NCBI GenBank assembly: GCA_964618555.1
Contig: CAZUBF010000003.1
Location: 1 to 55,539 of the forward strand
DNA length: 55,539 nucleotides
Direction: 5' to 3'
Origin: Calidifontimicrobium sp964618555
Lineage (GTDB): Bacteria > Pseudomonadota > Gammaproteobacteria > Burkholderiales > Burkholderiaceae_C
The position numbers and the translations under genes were made by a program. The notes beneath the pieces are model-generated. The model did not search any database and was not told where the DNA came from. It worked only from the letters and a program-made list of their open reading frames with translations. Shown here one piece after another: positions 42,878 to 51,796 of this stretch (position 1 is the first letter of the stretch; each line of letters opens with the position of its first letter).

Positions 42878-44146
42878 ATGCGACACATCATCCTCGGCGC
42901 CGGCCCGGCCGGCGTCATCGCCGCCGAGACGATCCGCAAGCACGCGCCCGACGACGAGATCTATCTCGTCGGCGACGAGCCCGAGGCGCCGTACTCGCGC
43001 ATGGCGATCCCGTACCTGCTGATCGGCGACATCGGCGAAGCCGGCACGCACCTGCGCCACGCCGGCGACCACTACGACCGGCTGGGCATCCAGCTCAAGC
43101 GCAACCGCGCCGTGAAGGTCGACGCCGCCGCAAAGACCGTGACGATGGACGACGGCAGCACGCACGCCTTCGACCGCCTGCTGATCGCCACCGGCTCCAG
43201 CCCGGCGACGCCGCCGATCCCCGGCATCGCCGGCCCCGGCGTGCATGCCTGCTGGACGCTGGCCGACGCGCGCGCGATCCAGTCGCTGGCGCGGCCCGGC
43301 GCACGCGTGGTGCAGATGGGCGCCGGCTTCATCGGCTGCATCATCATGGAGGCGCTGGCCACGCGCGGCGTGAAGCTGTCGGTCGTCGAGATGGGCGACC
43401 GCATGGTGCCGCGCATGATGGGCCCGGTGGCCGGCGGCATGATCAAGCGGTGGTGCGAGCAGAAGCACGTGGCCGTGCACACCGGCGCGCGCGTCGACGC
43501 CATCGAGCGCGACGCCTCGCCGGTGATGAAGGTGCGGCTGTCCGACGGCCAGGTGATCGAGGCCGACCTCGTGATCAGTGCCACCGGCGTCAAGCCCAAC
43601 ATCGGCTTCCTCCAGGACAGCGGCGTGCGCTGCCTGGTGGGCGTGCTGACCGACGAGCACCTGCAGACCAGCGTGCCCGGCATCTTCGCCGCCGGCGACT
43701 GCGCCGAGGCCTTCGACAAGGTCAGCGGCCGCACCATCGTCAGCGCGATCCAGCCCAACGCGGCCGACCAGGCGCGCGTCGCGGCGCTGAACATGGTCGG
43801 CCGGCGTGCCGAGCTCAAGGGCGTCACGCAGATCAACGTGCTCGACACGCTGGGCCTGATTTCCACCAGCTTCGGCCACTGGGAGGGCGTGCCCGGCGGC
43901 GAGCAGGTCGAACTGACCGACCGCGCCGCCTGGCGCCACCTGAGCCTGCAGTTTGCCGGTGACCGGCTGGTCGGCTGCAACAGCATCGGCTGGACCGAGC
44001 ACGTCGGCGTGATGCGCGGTCTCGTCGAGGGGCAGGTGAGCCTGGGCGAGTGGAAGGACCGGCTGCTCGCCGACCCGACGCTGCTGATGGAGGCCTACCT
44101 GGCGCGCGCGCAAGCCCAGCACGCGCGGGGTCTCGTCAAGGCCTGA
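42878..44146 (+). CDS. aorC: aldehyde oxidoreductase FAD/NAD(H) subunit
   Basis: This 422-residue pyridine nucleotide-disulfide-type flavoprotein has FAD motif IILGAGPAGVIAAETI, NAD motif VVQMGAGFIGCIIMEA and GIFAAGDCAEAFD. It lacks a redox-active CxxC, so it is a NADH:acceptor type. It matches the AorC component, which lets the aldehyde oxidoreductase use NAD+ as electron acceptor. GAGGA precedes the ATG. It follows aorB and the hairpin. Confidence 0.9.
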   Translation: MRHIILGAGPAGVIAAETIRKHAPDDEIYLVGDEPEAPYSRMAIPYLLIGDIGEAGTHLRHAGDHYDRLGIQLKRNRAVKVDAAAKTVTMDDGSTHAFDRLLIATGSSPATPPIPGIAGPGVHACWTLADARAIQSLARPGARVVQMGAGFIGCIIMEALATRGVKLSVVEMGDRMVPRMMGPVAGGMIKRWCEQKHVAVHTGARVDAIERDASPVMKVRLSDGQVIEADLVISATGVKPNIGFLQDSGVRCLVGVLTDEHLQTSVPGIFAAGDCAEAFDKVSGRTIVSAIQPNAADQARVAALNMVGRRAELKGVTQINVLDTLGLISTSFGHWEGVPGGEQVELTDRAAWRHLSLQFAGDRLVGCNSIGWTEHVGVMRGLVEGQVSLGEWKDRLLADPTLLMEAYLARAQAQHARGLVKA

Positions 44147-44181
44147 GCACGCCGCGGCGGCCCGTGCGGCAACATCGCGCG

Positions 44182-44436
44182 ATGCGCATCACGTTCAAGC
44201 TCTACGCCAGCCTCACGCCCTACCTGCCGCACGAGGCGCGGGCCGGCAACCAGGTGACGATCGACGTGGCGCCCGACGCGACGATCGCCGACGTCGTCGA
44301 GCCGTTCAACTTGCCGATGAAGCTGGTGCACCTGGTGCTGGTCAACGGCGTGTTCGTGCCGCCGCACGAGCGTGCGGCGCGCCGGCTCGCCGAAGGCGAC
44401 GTGCTCGCGATCTGGCCGCCGATCGCCGGCGGCTGA
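44182..44436 (+). CDS. MoaD/ThiS-family sulfur carrier protein
   Basis: This 84-residue ubiquitin-fold protein starts MRITFKLYASLTPYLP and ends in IWPPIAGG, with the C-terminal Gly-Gly that is adenylated and thiocarboxylated in sulfur carriers. A MoaD-like protein in an AOR operon most likely serves pterin dithiolene synthesis dedicated to the tungsten cofactor. It follows aorC by 35 bases. Confidence 0.88.
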   Translation: MRITFKLYASLTPYLPHEARAGNQVTIDVAPDATIADVVEPFNLPMKLVHLVLVNGVFVPPHERAARRLAEGDVLAIWPPIAGG

Positions 44437-44460
44437 GCCGACGCGCAGCAGGCTTCGCCG

Positions 44461-44760
44461 GTGCGGTGCGAAGACGGCGCGCGTTTCGAGCGCGAGATGG
44501 GCTGCACAGCCGACGAGCTGCGCCGCTGGCTGCCCGGCGCCAGCGGTGGCCGCGCAGTGGCCTGGCGCGCCGACGGCGCCGACGTGCGCATCGGCAGCGG
44601 CCGGCTGCACCTGGACTGGCAGGTGCTGCCGCCGCGGCGCATCGCGTCGATCGTGCTGCCGCGGCTGCAGGTGCGCTTCGACTTCGACGGCGTCGGCGTC
44701 GACGAGCGCCGTGGCTTTATGCGCTTTTTCGACCTCTACACCCATCGCGGCGGCGGGTGA
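44461..44760 (+). CDS. hypothetical protein, last gene of the aldehyde oxidoreductase operon
   Basis: This protein of up to 99 residues starts at GTG 44461 or ATG 44497 and reads MGCTADELRRWLPGASGG, then WQVLPPRRIASIVLPRLQVRF and GFMRFFDLYTHRGGG. It has a balanced composition and a position 24 bases after the MoaD-like gene in the same direction, so it is a real gene in my view. I do not recognise the family. Dependence on the tungsten cofactor pathway is inferred from location only. The following 325 bases hold the 79-bp repeats and no gene. Confidence 0.7.
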   Translation: MRCEDGARFEREMGCTADELRRWLPGASGGRAVAWRADGADVRIGSGRLHLDWQVLPPRRIASIVLPRLQVRFDFDGVGVDERRGFMRFFDLYTHRGGG

Positions 44761-44848
44761 GCCGGATCGCCCCCGAAGGGGCACTTTAGGAGGGGGCCGG
44801 CTCGGCGGCTCGACCGCGCCACACGCCACCGACGCCCCGCATGCCATC

Positions 44849-44927
44849 AAGCATCCGCCGCGGATCCGGCTTCGCCGGTCCACGGGCGGTGCCCCCTGGG
44901 CGGAGGCGCCGAAGGCGCTTCGGGGGG
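44849..44927. repeat. 79-bp intergenic direct repeat, copy 1
   Basis: This copy and that at 45000-45078 match at about 75 of 79 positions. Each contains CGCGGATCCGGCTTCGCCGG, then GGCGGTGCCCCCTGG and GGCGCCGAAGGCGCTTCGGGG, which have internal inverted repeats able to fold. Similar short GC-rich elements are common between genes of related Burkholderiales; a terminator or REP-like role is possible. Confidence 0.75.
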
Positions 44928-44999
44928 ATCTCGGTCGTAGTTCCCTCCCAACCTCCATCGCGCTGCGCAACACGGGCGACCGACGAATCGCTCGCCTAC

Positions 45000-45078
45000 A
45001 AGCAACCGCCGCGGATCCGGCTTCGCCGGTCCGCCGGCGGTGCCCCCTGGGGGGAGGCGCCGAAGGCGCTTCGGGGGG
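45000..45078. repeat. 79-bp intergenic direct repeat, copy 2
   Basis: This second copy starts 151 bases after the first. It ends eight bases from the stop of the leftward GspE-like gene, so it lies directly beyond the 3' ends of two converging transcripts. Differences from copy 1 are four single substitutions. Confidence 0.75.
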
Positions 45079-45085
45079 TCTCAAC

Positions 45086-47575
45086 TCACACGTTGCTCAT
45101 CGCGCGCACCTCGCCAATGGTCGTCAGGCCGGCGAGCACCTTCTCGATGCCGTCCTGGCGCAGCGTGCGCGTACCGTCGTCGAGCGCCTGGCGCTGCAGC
45201 TGCTCGACGCTGCCGCGCGTGACGACGAGGCGGCGCAGCGCACGCGTGACCGTCATCAGCTCGTGCAGGCCGACGCGCCCCTCGAAGCCGCTGCCGTCGC
45301 AGTGCGTGCAGCCCGGCGCCTCGTGCCACGGCAGCCGGCCGTCGCGGCCGAAGCGTGCGTTCCAGTCGGCGAGCACCGTGTCGGGGTCGGGGCGCGCGTC
45401 GTCGAAGAACACGTGCAGATGGTCCTGCAGCAGGTCCTGCACTTCGGCGTCGGTCGCGTCGCGCGTCGTGCGGCAGTGCGGGCACAGCCGGCGCACCAGG
45501 CGCTGCGCGAGCACGGCGAGCAGCGAGTCGGCGAAGTTGAACGGGTCCATGCCCATGTCGAGCAGCCGCGTGACGGTCTCGGCGGCGCTGTTGGTGTGCA
45601 GCGTGCTCAACACCAGGTGGCCGGTCAGCGACGCCTCGATCGCCACCTGCGCGGTTTCCTGGTCGCGGATCTCGCCGACCATGATCACGTCGGGGTCGGC
45701 GCGCAGCAGCGCGCGCAGCGCCTTCGCGAAGGTCCAGTCGATCTTCGGGTTGACCTGCACCTGGCGCAGTCCGGCCTGCGTGATCTCGATCGGGTCCTCG
45801 GCGGTCCAGATCTTGCGATCGGGCTGGTTGATGTCGCCCAGCAGCGAGTGCAGCGTGGTCGTCTTGCCGCTGCCGGTGGGGCCGACGCACAGCACCAGCC
45901 CGTAGGGACGGTGGATCGCGCGGCGCAGCCGCTCGAGGTTCGGCGCCGACAGACCCAGCTCGCCGATCGGCAGCGGCCGGGTCGACGCGAGGATGCGCAT
46001 CACGACGTCCTCGAGCCCGTTGGCGGTCGGGATGGTCGCCACGCGCAGCTCCAGGCGGTGCTGCGGGCTGAAGCGAGCGAAGTTGATCTTGCCGTCCTGC
46101 GGCCGGCGACGTTCGCTGATGTCGAGGTCGCACATGATCTTGATGCGTGCCACCAGCGCCGCCCGGTAGGTGTGCGGCAGCTCCAGGTACGGGCGCAGCA
46201 CGCCGTCGCGGCGGAAGCGGATGCGCAGCTTCTCGCGCCCGGGATGCGTCTCGACGTGGATGTCGGACACGCGCTGCATCCACGCGTCGACGATCATCGT
46301 GTTGACCAGCCGCACCAGCGAGTTGTCCGACTGCTCGATCGCCGGTTCGTCGTCGCGGTCGATCGCGGTCTGCTGCTCGAGCGACGCGACGAGCTGGCTG
46401 GCATCGAGCGCATCGCCGTCGCCGTCGTCGCCCGCGGCCGGGCCGTGTCGGGTGTCGGCACCGAAACGTTCGTAGGTGGCGAGCAGCGCGCGCGCGATGT
46501 CGGCGGCAGGCGCGATCACCGGCACCGCCTTCGCCTGCGCGACGAACTCGAGCTCCTCGATCGCCGCGCGCGCGGTCGGGTCGTCCATCGCCACCACCAG
46601 CCGGCCGGTGCGGCGCAGCAGCGGCAGCGCGTTGAGCCGGTGCGCGACGACGAAGGGCACGCTGCGCACGGCTTCGGCCTCGGCGGCGAAGCCGGCGACG
46701 TCGACCACCGGGTAGCCCATCTTGCGCGCCAGCGCGGTCTGCAGGTCCTGCCGCGAGACCAGGCCCTGGCGCACCAGCAGCTCGCCCAGCGGCAGCGAGC
46801 GGTCGAGCTTCTGCTGTTCGAGCGCCTCGTCGAGCTGCTGCGGGGTGATCATGCCCAGGCCGATCAGCGCCTCGCCGATGCGCATCATCGGCATGCGGTT
46901 CTGGTGTTCGAGCGCCGCGAGCAGCTGCTCGGCGGTGACCACGCGCTCGGACACCAGGGCCTCGCCGAGGCGGCGCGTGCGCAGGCGCTGCTGCTCGGCC
47001 AGCGCCTGTTCGAGCTGCTGCGCGCTGATCTTGTGCTGGGCCACGAGCTCCTCGCCGAGGGGGCGGCCGAAGCTCACCGACCGATAGCGCGCGCGTGGCA
47101 CGAAGACGCGCTGCACCGCGCCGGGGCGTTCGAGCGGCGGAAACAGGAACAGGCCCTCGTCGGTCTCGACGTGGCCCAGCGTGCATCCGTCACGCCGGCG
47201 TCCGTCGGCCAGCGTCAGCCGGTACTCGACGTCGCCGGCGGCGTCGACCCTTGCCAGCGCGGTGTCGCCGGCGACGTCGTGCGCGCGCACCGGGGTCGTC
47301 AGCGTCAGCTCCAGGAATTGGTCGAAGCCGAACGCCAGCGGCGTGCGGCTCGCGCCGACGCGCACGCGCGCGGTGCGCTGCGGCGCGTCGAACTCGACCA
47401 GCACGCCGTGCACCGTCTTGCCGTTCAGGCCCTCGATCGTGCAGTCCTCGGGCAGCGACAGCCGGGTCAGCGCGTAGGCGGGGTAGGGCGGCGCCGGCCA
47501 GCACCCGCCCGCGCGTGCACCGTCCGGCGGGGCCGGATCGCGCAGGCCTGGGGGTGGGACCGACATGTCCGTCAT
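45086..47575 (-). CDS. GspE/PilB-like ATPase with four MshEN-like motifs
   Basis: This 829-residue protein has an N-terminal region (about 35-165) shared with the next gene, four MshEN-like motifs (starting at 171, 201, 231 and 261, pattern xLGExLvxxxxixxxQLxxALxxQ) at exact 30-residue spacing, and a full secretion ATPase: Walker A GPTGSGKTTT (565-574), Walker B DPDVIMVGEIRD, His box TGHLVLSTLHTN and zinc knuckles CPHC and CTHCDGSG. Such ATPases drive type II secretion or type IV pili; MshEN motifs can bind c-di-GMP. No pilus or secretion genes are nearby. AGGAG precedes ATG 47575. Confidence 0.9.
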   Translation of the reverse strand: MTDMSVPPPGLRDPAPPDGARAGGCWPAPPYPAYALTRLSLPEDCTIEGLNGKTVHGVLVEFDAPQRTARVRVGASRTPLAFGFDQFLELTLTTPVRAHDVAGDTALARVDAAGDVEYRLTLADGRRRDGCTLGHVETDEGLFLFPPLERPGAVQRVFVPRARYRSVSFGRPLGEELVAQHKISAQQLEQALAEQQRLRTRRLGEALVSERVVTAEQLLAALEHQNRMPMMRIGEALIGLGMITPQQLDEALEQQKLDRSLPLGELLVRQGLVSRQDLQTALARKMGYPVVDVAGFAAEAEAVRSVPFVVAHRLNALPLLRRTGRLVVAMDDPTARAAIEELEFVAQAKAVPVIAPAADIARALLATYERFGADTRHGPAAGDDGDGDALDASQLVASLEQQTAIDRDDEPAIEQSDNSLVRLVNTMIVDAWMQRVSDIHVETHPGREKLRIRFRRDGVLRPYLELPHTYRAALVARIKIMCDLDISERRRPQDGKINFARFSPQHRLELRVATIPTANGLEDVVMRILASTRPLPIGELGLSAPNLERLRRAIHRPYGLVLCVGPTGSGKTTTLHSLLGDINQPDRKIWTAEDPIEITQAGLRQVQVNPKIDWTFAKALRALLRADPDVIMVGEIRDQETAQVAIEASLTGHLVLSTLHTNSAAETVTRLLDMGMDPFNFADSLLAVLAQRLVRRLCPHCRTTRDATDAEVQDLLQDHLHVFFDDARPDPDTVLADWNARFGRDGRLPWHEAPGCTHCDGSGFEGRVGLHELMTVTRALRRLVVTRGSVEQLQRQALDDGTRTLRQDGIEKVLAGLTTIGEVRAMSNV

Positions 47576-47700
47576 CGAAGCTCCTCGCGCGGTGGACGCC
47601 GGTCCAGCCGCAGCGCGATGCTAGACAGCACCGACCGCCGGGATGCGGCAAGAAGGCCGGGGATTGACGCGCAGATCCGCGCGGCGCGCCGCGACGAAGC

Positions 47701-48771
47701 TCAGTCGGGCGACTTGCCGTCGTCGGGGGGCAGCTCGGCCGGCACCACCGGTGCCCACACGTCCTGCTGCACCAGCGACGCGAGCTTCAGCCCGAGCTGC
47801 TGACGCCGCGCCAGCACCGCCACCGGCGCCACGTTGGCCATCGCGCGCAGCATGTTCAGCGACGGCACCTTCGACGGGCTGGACACCGCGAACACCAGTC
47901 GCCCCTGGTCGATCATCAGCGGCAGCGCCTGCATCGAGAGCACCGTGCGCACCGGCAGGCAGCGCATCGCCACCGGGTCGAGCGGGAAGCGGTCGACGTC
48001 GACCAGCGGGTAGCCCATCTTGTGCGCCAGCGCCGCCTCGAGGTCGGACGACGTGATCACGCCGGCGTCGACCAGCACCTGCCCCAGCGGCTTGTCGCGT
48101 TCGGGGGTCTGCTGCGCCAGCGCGCGCTCGACCTGGCGCGTCGTCACCATGCCCAGGTTCAGCAGCGCCTGGCCCATCGGCAGCACCGGCGCATGCTCCT
48201 GCATCGCGATCGCCTCGGCGAGCGCCTCGCGCGTGTGCAGCCAGGCGCCGGTGGCGGACTCGACCGCGGTGGGCCCGAACTGCACCTCGCGGTACGCGGC
48301 GCGCGGCACGAACAGGCGCGTGACGGTGCGGTCGACGTCGACCGGCGGGAACAGGTACAGCCCGAACTGGTTCTCCACGCGCCCGACCGTCAGCCCGGCG
48401 AGCGTCGAGCCGTCGCTGCGCACGAGCCGGAACTCGCACTCGTGCTCGGCCACCGGCATGCCGCGCGAGTGCGACTGCGGCACCAGCGGCTCGGTCAGCG
48501 CGATCGACCGCAGCTTGTCGAACGGCACCGCGACGGCGCCCGACGACGCGTCGCGCCGGAACTCGATGCGCCCGGCCATCGGCTCGAAGCGCATCATCTC
48601 GCCGTCGACGCTCTGGCCGTTGACCAGCTCGAGCCGGCAGGGCTGGAACGCGTGCTCGTCGACCGGCTCGTGGTCCCAGGCGAACGGCGGCTGTGGCCAG
48701 CGCTCCTCCTCGGGCAGGATGTCGAACAGCGGCGGGAACTCGAGGCCGGGCTTGCGCGGGGTGAAGACCAT
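47701..48771 (-). CDS. ATPase-less paralogue of the GspE-like N-terminal region
   Basis: This 356-residue protein aligns with the first half of the downstream ATPase: the shared N-terminal region (for example LELVNGQSVDGEMMRFEP and GLYLFPPVDVDRTVTRLFVP against GLFLFPP and VQRVFVPRARYR), two MshEN-like motifs (starting at 197 and 227, again 30 apart) and KMGYPLVDVDRF. It stops before the Walker A domain and has no other known domain. A third degenerate motif may lie at 166-191. It precedes the ATPase gene by 125 bases on the same strand, so it probably acts with it. Confidence 0.8.
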   Translation of the reverse strand: MVFTPRKPGLEFPPLFDILPEEERWPQPPFAWDHEPVDEHAFQPCRLELVNGQSVDGEMMRFEPMAGRIEFRRDASSGAVAVPFDKLRSIALTEPLVPQSHSRGMPVAEHECEFRLVRSDGSTLAGLTVGRVENQFGLYLFPPVDVDRTVTRLFVPRAAYREVQFGPTAVESATGAWLHTREALAEAIAMQEHAPVLPMGQALLNLGMVTTRQVERALAQQTPERDKPLGQVLVDAGVITSSDLEAALAHKMGYPLVDVDRFPLDPVAMRCLPVRTVLSMQALPLMIDQGRLVFAVSSPSKVPSLNMLRAMANVAPVAVLARRQQLGLKLASLVQQDVWAPVVPAELPPDDGKSPD

Positions 48772-48816
48772 GCGGTCGCTGCGAGGGCTGCGGTGGCGAA
48801 TGCGCCCGATGGTAAT

Positions 48817-50118
48817 TCAGCCGCGCATCTGCCGGGGCAGGAATGTCACGAGGTCGGGCAGCAGGTACACCAGCGCCAGCGCGAGCACCATGAGGCCGAA
48901 GAAGGGCAGCGTGACGCGCGCGATCCAGCCGATCTCGCGCCCGGTCATGCCCTGCAGCACGAACAGGTTGAAGCCCACCGGGGGCGTGATCTGCGCCATC
49001 TCGACGACGAGCACGACGAAGATGCCGAACCACAGCAGGTCGATGCCGGCGGCCTGCACGGTCGGCAGGATCACGCCCATCGTCAGCACGACGATCGAGA
49101 TGCCGTCGAGGAAGCAGCCGAGCAGGATGTAAAACAGCGCCAGGGCCACCAGCAGCTGCAGCGGCGTCAGGCCGAGCGAGCCGATCCACTCGGCGAGCTG
49201 GCGCGGCAGCCCGATGTAGCCCATCGCCAGCGTCAGGAATGCCGCGCCGGCGAGGATCAGCGCGATCATGCAGTACATGCGCGTGCCGCCGAGCAGCGAG
49301 TCCTTGAAGGTGCGCCAGGTCAGCGAACCCTGCGCCGCCGAGACGACCAGCGCGCCGACCACGCCGACCGCCGCGGCCTCGGTGGCGGTGGCGAAACCCG
49401 CGTAGATCGAGCCGAGCACGGCCAGGATCAGCGCGACCACCGGCAGCAGATGGCGCGACTCGCGCAGCTTGTGGCGCAGCGTCGCACCCGGCTCGGCGGG
49501 GGGCACCCGCCGCGGGTGGCGCCAGGCCCACAGCATCAGGTAACCCGAGAACAGCGCGGCCAGCAGCAGCCCGGGGACGACGCCGGCGATGAACAGCTGC
49601 GCGATCGACACGTCGGCGCTGACGCCGTAGACGATCATGATGATCGACGGCGGTATCAGCAGCCCGAGCGTGCCGGCGCCGGCGAGCGACCCCACCGCGA
49701 TGTCGTCGGGGTAGCCGCGGCGGCGCAGCTCGGGCAGGCTCATCTTGCCGATCGTCGCGCAGGTCGCCGCGCTCGACCCCGACACAGCGGCGAAGATCGC
49801 GCAGCCGATCACGTTGGTGTGCAGCAGCCGCCCGGGCAGCGGCTGCATCCACGGCGCCAGGCCGCGGAACATGTCCTGGCTCAGCCGGGTGCGGAACAGG
49901 ATCTCGCCCATCCACACGAACAGCGGCAGCGCGGTCAGCGTCCAGCTCGACGCGCTGCCCCAGATCGTCACCGCCATCGCGTCGCCGGCGGGCCGGGCGC
50001 TGAACAGCTGCATCGCGACCCACGCCACGCCCGACAGCGTGAGCCCGATCCACACCCCGCTGCCGAGGATCGCGAACAGCGCGGCCACCAGCAGCAGCGA
50101 GATCGCGACGTCGTTCAT
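48817..50118 (-). CDS. dctM: TRAP transporter large permease (DctM-like)
   Basis: This 433-residue protein has about 12 hydrophobic segments and the DctM signature regions SGSSAATCATIGKMSLPELRRRGYP (in part), GAGTLGLLIPPSI and ITPPVGFNLFVLQG. It forms the ion-driven channel of a TRAP importer together with dctQ and dctP. It is the last gene of the leftward operon; gaps to dctQ are seven bases. Confidence 0.95.
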   Translation of the reverse strand: MNDVAISLLLVAALFAILGSGVWIGLTLSGVAWVAMQLFSARPAGDAMAVTIWGSASSWTLTALPLFVWMGEILFRTRLSQDMFRGLAPWMQPLPGRLLHTNVIGCAIFAAVSGSSAATCATIGKMSLPELRRRGYPDDIAVGSLAGAGTLGLLIPPSIIMIVYGVSADVSIAQLFIAGVVPGLLLAALFSGYLMLWAWRHPRRVPPAEPGATLRHKLRESRHLLPVVALILAVLGSIYAGFATATEAAAVGVVGALVVSAAQGSLTWRTFKDSLLGGTRMYCMIALILAGAAFLTLAMGYIGLPRQLAEWIGSLGLTPLQLLVALALFYILLGCFLDGISIVVLTMGVILPTVQAAGIDLLWFGIFVVLVVEMAQITPPVGFNLFVLQGMTGREIGWIARVTLPFFGLMVLALALVYLLPDLVTFLPRQMRG

Positions 50119-50125
50119 CGTCGCC

Positions 50126-50659
50126 CTATTCGTGCCGCGTGGCCTGCGCCGCGATGCCGCTGCGCCCGCGCAGCGCGAGCACCCATTCGTCGACCAGCGC
50201 GAGCGCGAACACCGTGCAGCCCAGCGCCATGCCGATCTGCGGCAGCCACAGCGGCGTGGCGTCGCTGGAGGTCGAGACGTCGTGGAACAGGTGCGACTGC
50301 CAGACCAGCCGCACGCTGTAGAACGCCAGCAGCAGTGCCAGCACTGCCGACGCGCCGATCGACCACAGCTCGAGCGCGCGGCGCGCGCGCCCGCGCAGCC
50401 GCCCGAGCAGCAGCGTCACGCGGATGTGCTCGCCGCGCTTGAGCGTGTGCGCCAGCGCGAGGAATCCGGCCGCGGCCATCAGGTAGCCGGCGTAGGCGTC
50501 GGTGCCCGGCACGTGGAAGTGCAGCTGCCGGCCGAGGATCGACAGCCACACCATCGCCAGCAGACCCACCATGAACAGCGCCGCGAGCCAGGCCGCGCCG
50601 TCGTACACGGCGTCGAGCGCGCGGCGCAGCGCGCCGCGGGGCGCCTCGGGCAGGCTCAC
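50126..50659 (-). CDS. dctQ: TRAP transporter small permease (DctQ-like)
   Basis: This 177-residue protein has four hydrophobic segments (AAWLAALFMVGLLAMVWLSILG and later ones) with the DctQ-typical stretch TLKRGEHIRVTLLL between TM2 and TM3. It partners dctM and lies between dctP and dctM with seven-base gaps on both sides. Confidence 0.92.
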   Translation of the reverse strand: MSLPEAPRGALRRALDAVYDGAAWLAALFMVGLLAMVWLSILGRQLHFHVPGTDAYAGYLMAAAGFLALAHTLKRGEHIRVTLLLGRLRGRARRALELWSIGASAVLALLLAFYSVRLVWQSHLFHDVSTSSDATPLWLPQIGMALGCTVFALALVDEWVLALRGRSGIAAQATRHE

Positions 50660-50666
50660 CGCGGCG

Positions 50667-51635
50667 TCACTTGCGGTACGCGTCGACCAGCTGCTGGCCC
50701 TCGGCGCCGGCCTTTTCGAGCCACTCCTTGAGCATCGTCTCGCCGACCTTCTGCAGGTCGGACTTGAGCTGCGGCGACGGCGCCGCGATGTTCATGCCGT
50801 TGGCCTTGAGCTTGTCGAGCGACTCGGTGTTGACGCGCTGGCTCGCCGCCCAGCCGCGCTGCTCGGCGGCGGCCGCGGCCTTCAGCAGCGCGTCCTGCGT
50901 GGTCTTGTCGAGCGCGTCGAAGGCGCGCTTGTTGACGATCACCGCGTTCTTCGGCAGCCAGGCCTGGGTGTCGTACCAGTGCTTGATGTGCTCGTAGGTC
51001 TTGGTGTCGTAGCCGGTCGAGCCGCTGCTCATGTAGCTCTCGACGACGCCGGTCGCCATCGCCTGGCTCAGCTCGGCGGCCTGCACCGTCACCGGCTGCG
51101 CGCCGACGAGCTCGGCGATGCGCGCGGTGGCTGGGCTGTAGGCGCGCCACTTCACGCCCCTCAGGTCGGCGGCCGAGGCGATCGGCTTCTTCACGTAGAT
51201 GCCCTGCGGCGGCCAGGCGACCGCGTACAGCAGCATCATGCCCTGCTCGCCGAGCTTCTTTTGCAGCAGCGGCTTCTGCGCCTGGTACAGCTTCATCGCC
51301 CCGTCGTAGCTGTCGGCGAGGAACGGCAGCCCGTCGGCGCCGAAGATCTGCCACTCGTTCTGGAAGTTCACGAGCAGGATCTCGCCGATTTGCGCCTGGC
51401 CGCCCTGCACGGCGCGCTTGATCTCGGGCGCCTTGAACAGCGACGCGTTGGCGTGCACCGTGATCTTCAGCTTGCCGCCGGTGGCCTGGTCGACGTCGTT
51501 GGCGAACGCCACCAGGTTCTCGGTGTGGAAGTTCGACGCCGGGTAGGCGGCAGGCAGGTCCCACTTGGTCTGGGCCTGGGCGGCGCCGGCAGCGAGCGCG
51601 ACGGCGGCGAGCGTGGCGTGGAGTAGGGCTTTCAT
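50667..51635 (-). CDS. dctP: TRAP transporter substrate-binding protein (DctP-like)
   Basis: This 322-residue periplasmic protein has a signal peptide ending AAGAAQAQTKWDLP and the DctP stretches VDQATGGKLKITVH, FQNEWQIFGADGLPF and GVKWRAYSPATARIAEL. DctP proteins bind carboxylates; the ligand here is unknown. It is first in the operon and has a clear promoter at 51737-51769. The divergent winged-helix regulator probably controls it. Confidence 0.94.
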   Translation of the reverse strand: MKALLHATLAAVALAAGAAQAQTKWDLPAAYPASNFHTENLVAFANDVDQATGGKLKITVHANASLFKAPEIKRAVQGGQAQIGEILLVNFQNEWQIFGADGLPFLADSYDGAMKLYQAQKPLLQKKLGEQGMMLLYAVAWPPQGIYVKKPIASAADLRGVKWRAYSPATARIAELVGAQPVTVQAAELSQAMATGVVESYMSSGSTGYDTKTYEHIKHWYDTQAWLPKNAVIVNKRAFDALDKTTQDALLKAAAAAEQRGWAASQRVNTESLDKLKANGMNIAAPSPQLKSDLQKVGETMLKEWLEKAGAEGQQLVDAYRK

Positions 51636-51736
51636 CCGGGCTCCTGCGAACGGGACGGTGGAAGTCGCGCGGGCACGCAGCGTGTCCGCGGCCGGGTCGG
51701 GCCCCCCTGGCGGGCGGGCGGGTCCGAACGGCTTGA

Positions 51737-51769
51737 AGTCTAGGAAGCGATCCGATAAATTGTCAACAA
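51737..51769 (-). promoter_or_regulatory. dctPQM promoter with overlapping palindrome
   Basis: Leftward reading gives a consensus -35 TTGACA (51766-51761), an 18-base spacer and -10 TAGACT (51742-51737). The -35 is embedded in TTGT-CA-ACAA (51760-51769), and a similar half-site ATCATCAACG follows to the right. I infer an operator for the divergent regulator starting at 51797. Confidence 0.65.
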
Positions 51770-51796
51770 ATCATCAACGTTCTGGTACAAACCCCG

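Noticed and set aside
40877..44122. 1,081-residue open frame on the minus strand across aorB and aorC
   Set aside because: It is an antisense shadow in GC-rich DNA; composition is low-complexity (His/Gln/Arg/Val-rich) and the plus strand carries clear domains.
44372..47803. 1,143-residue plus-strand open frame opposite the GspE-like gene
   Set aside because: Antisense shadow; the minus strand carries Walker motifs and zinc knuckles.
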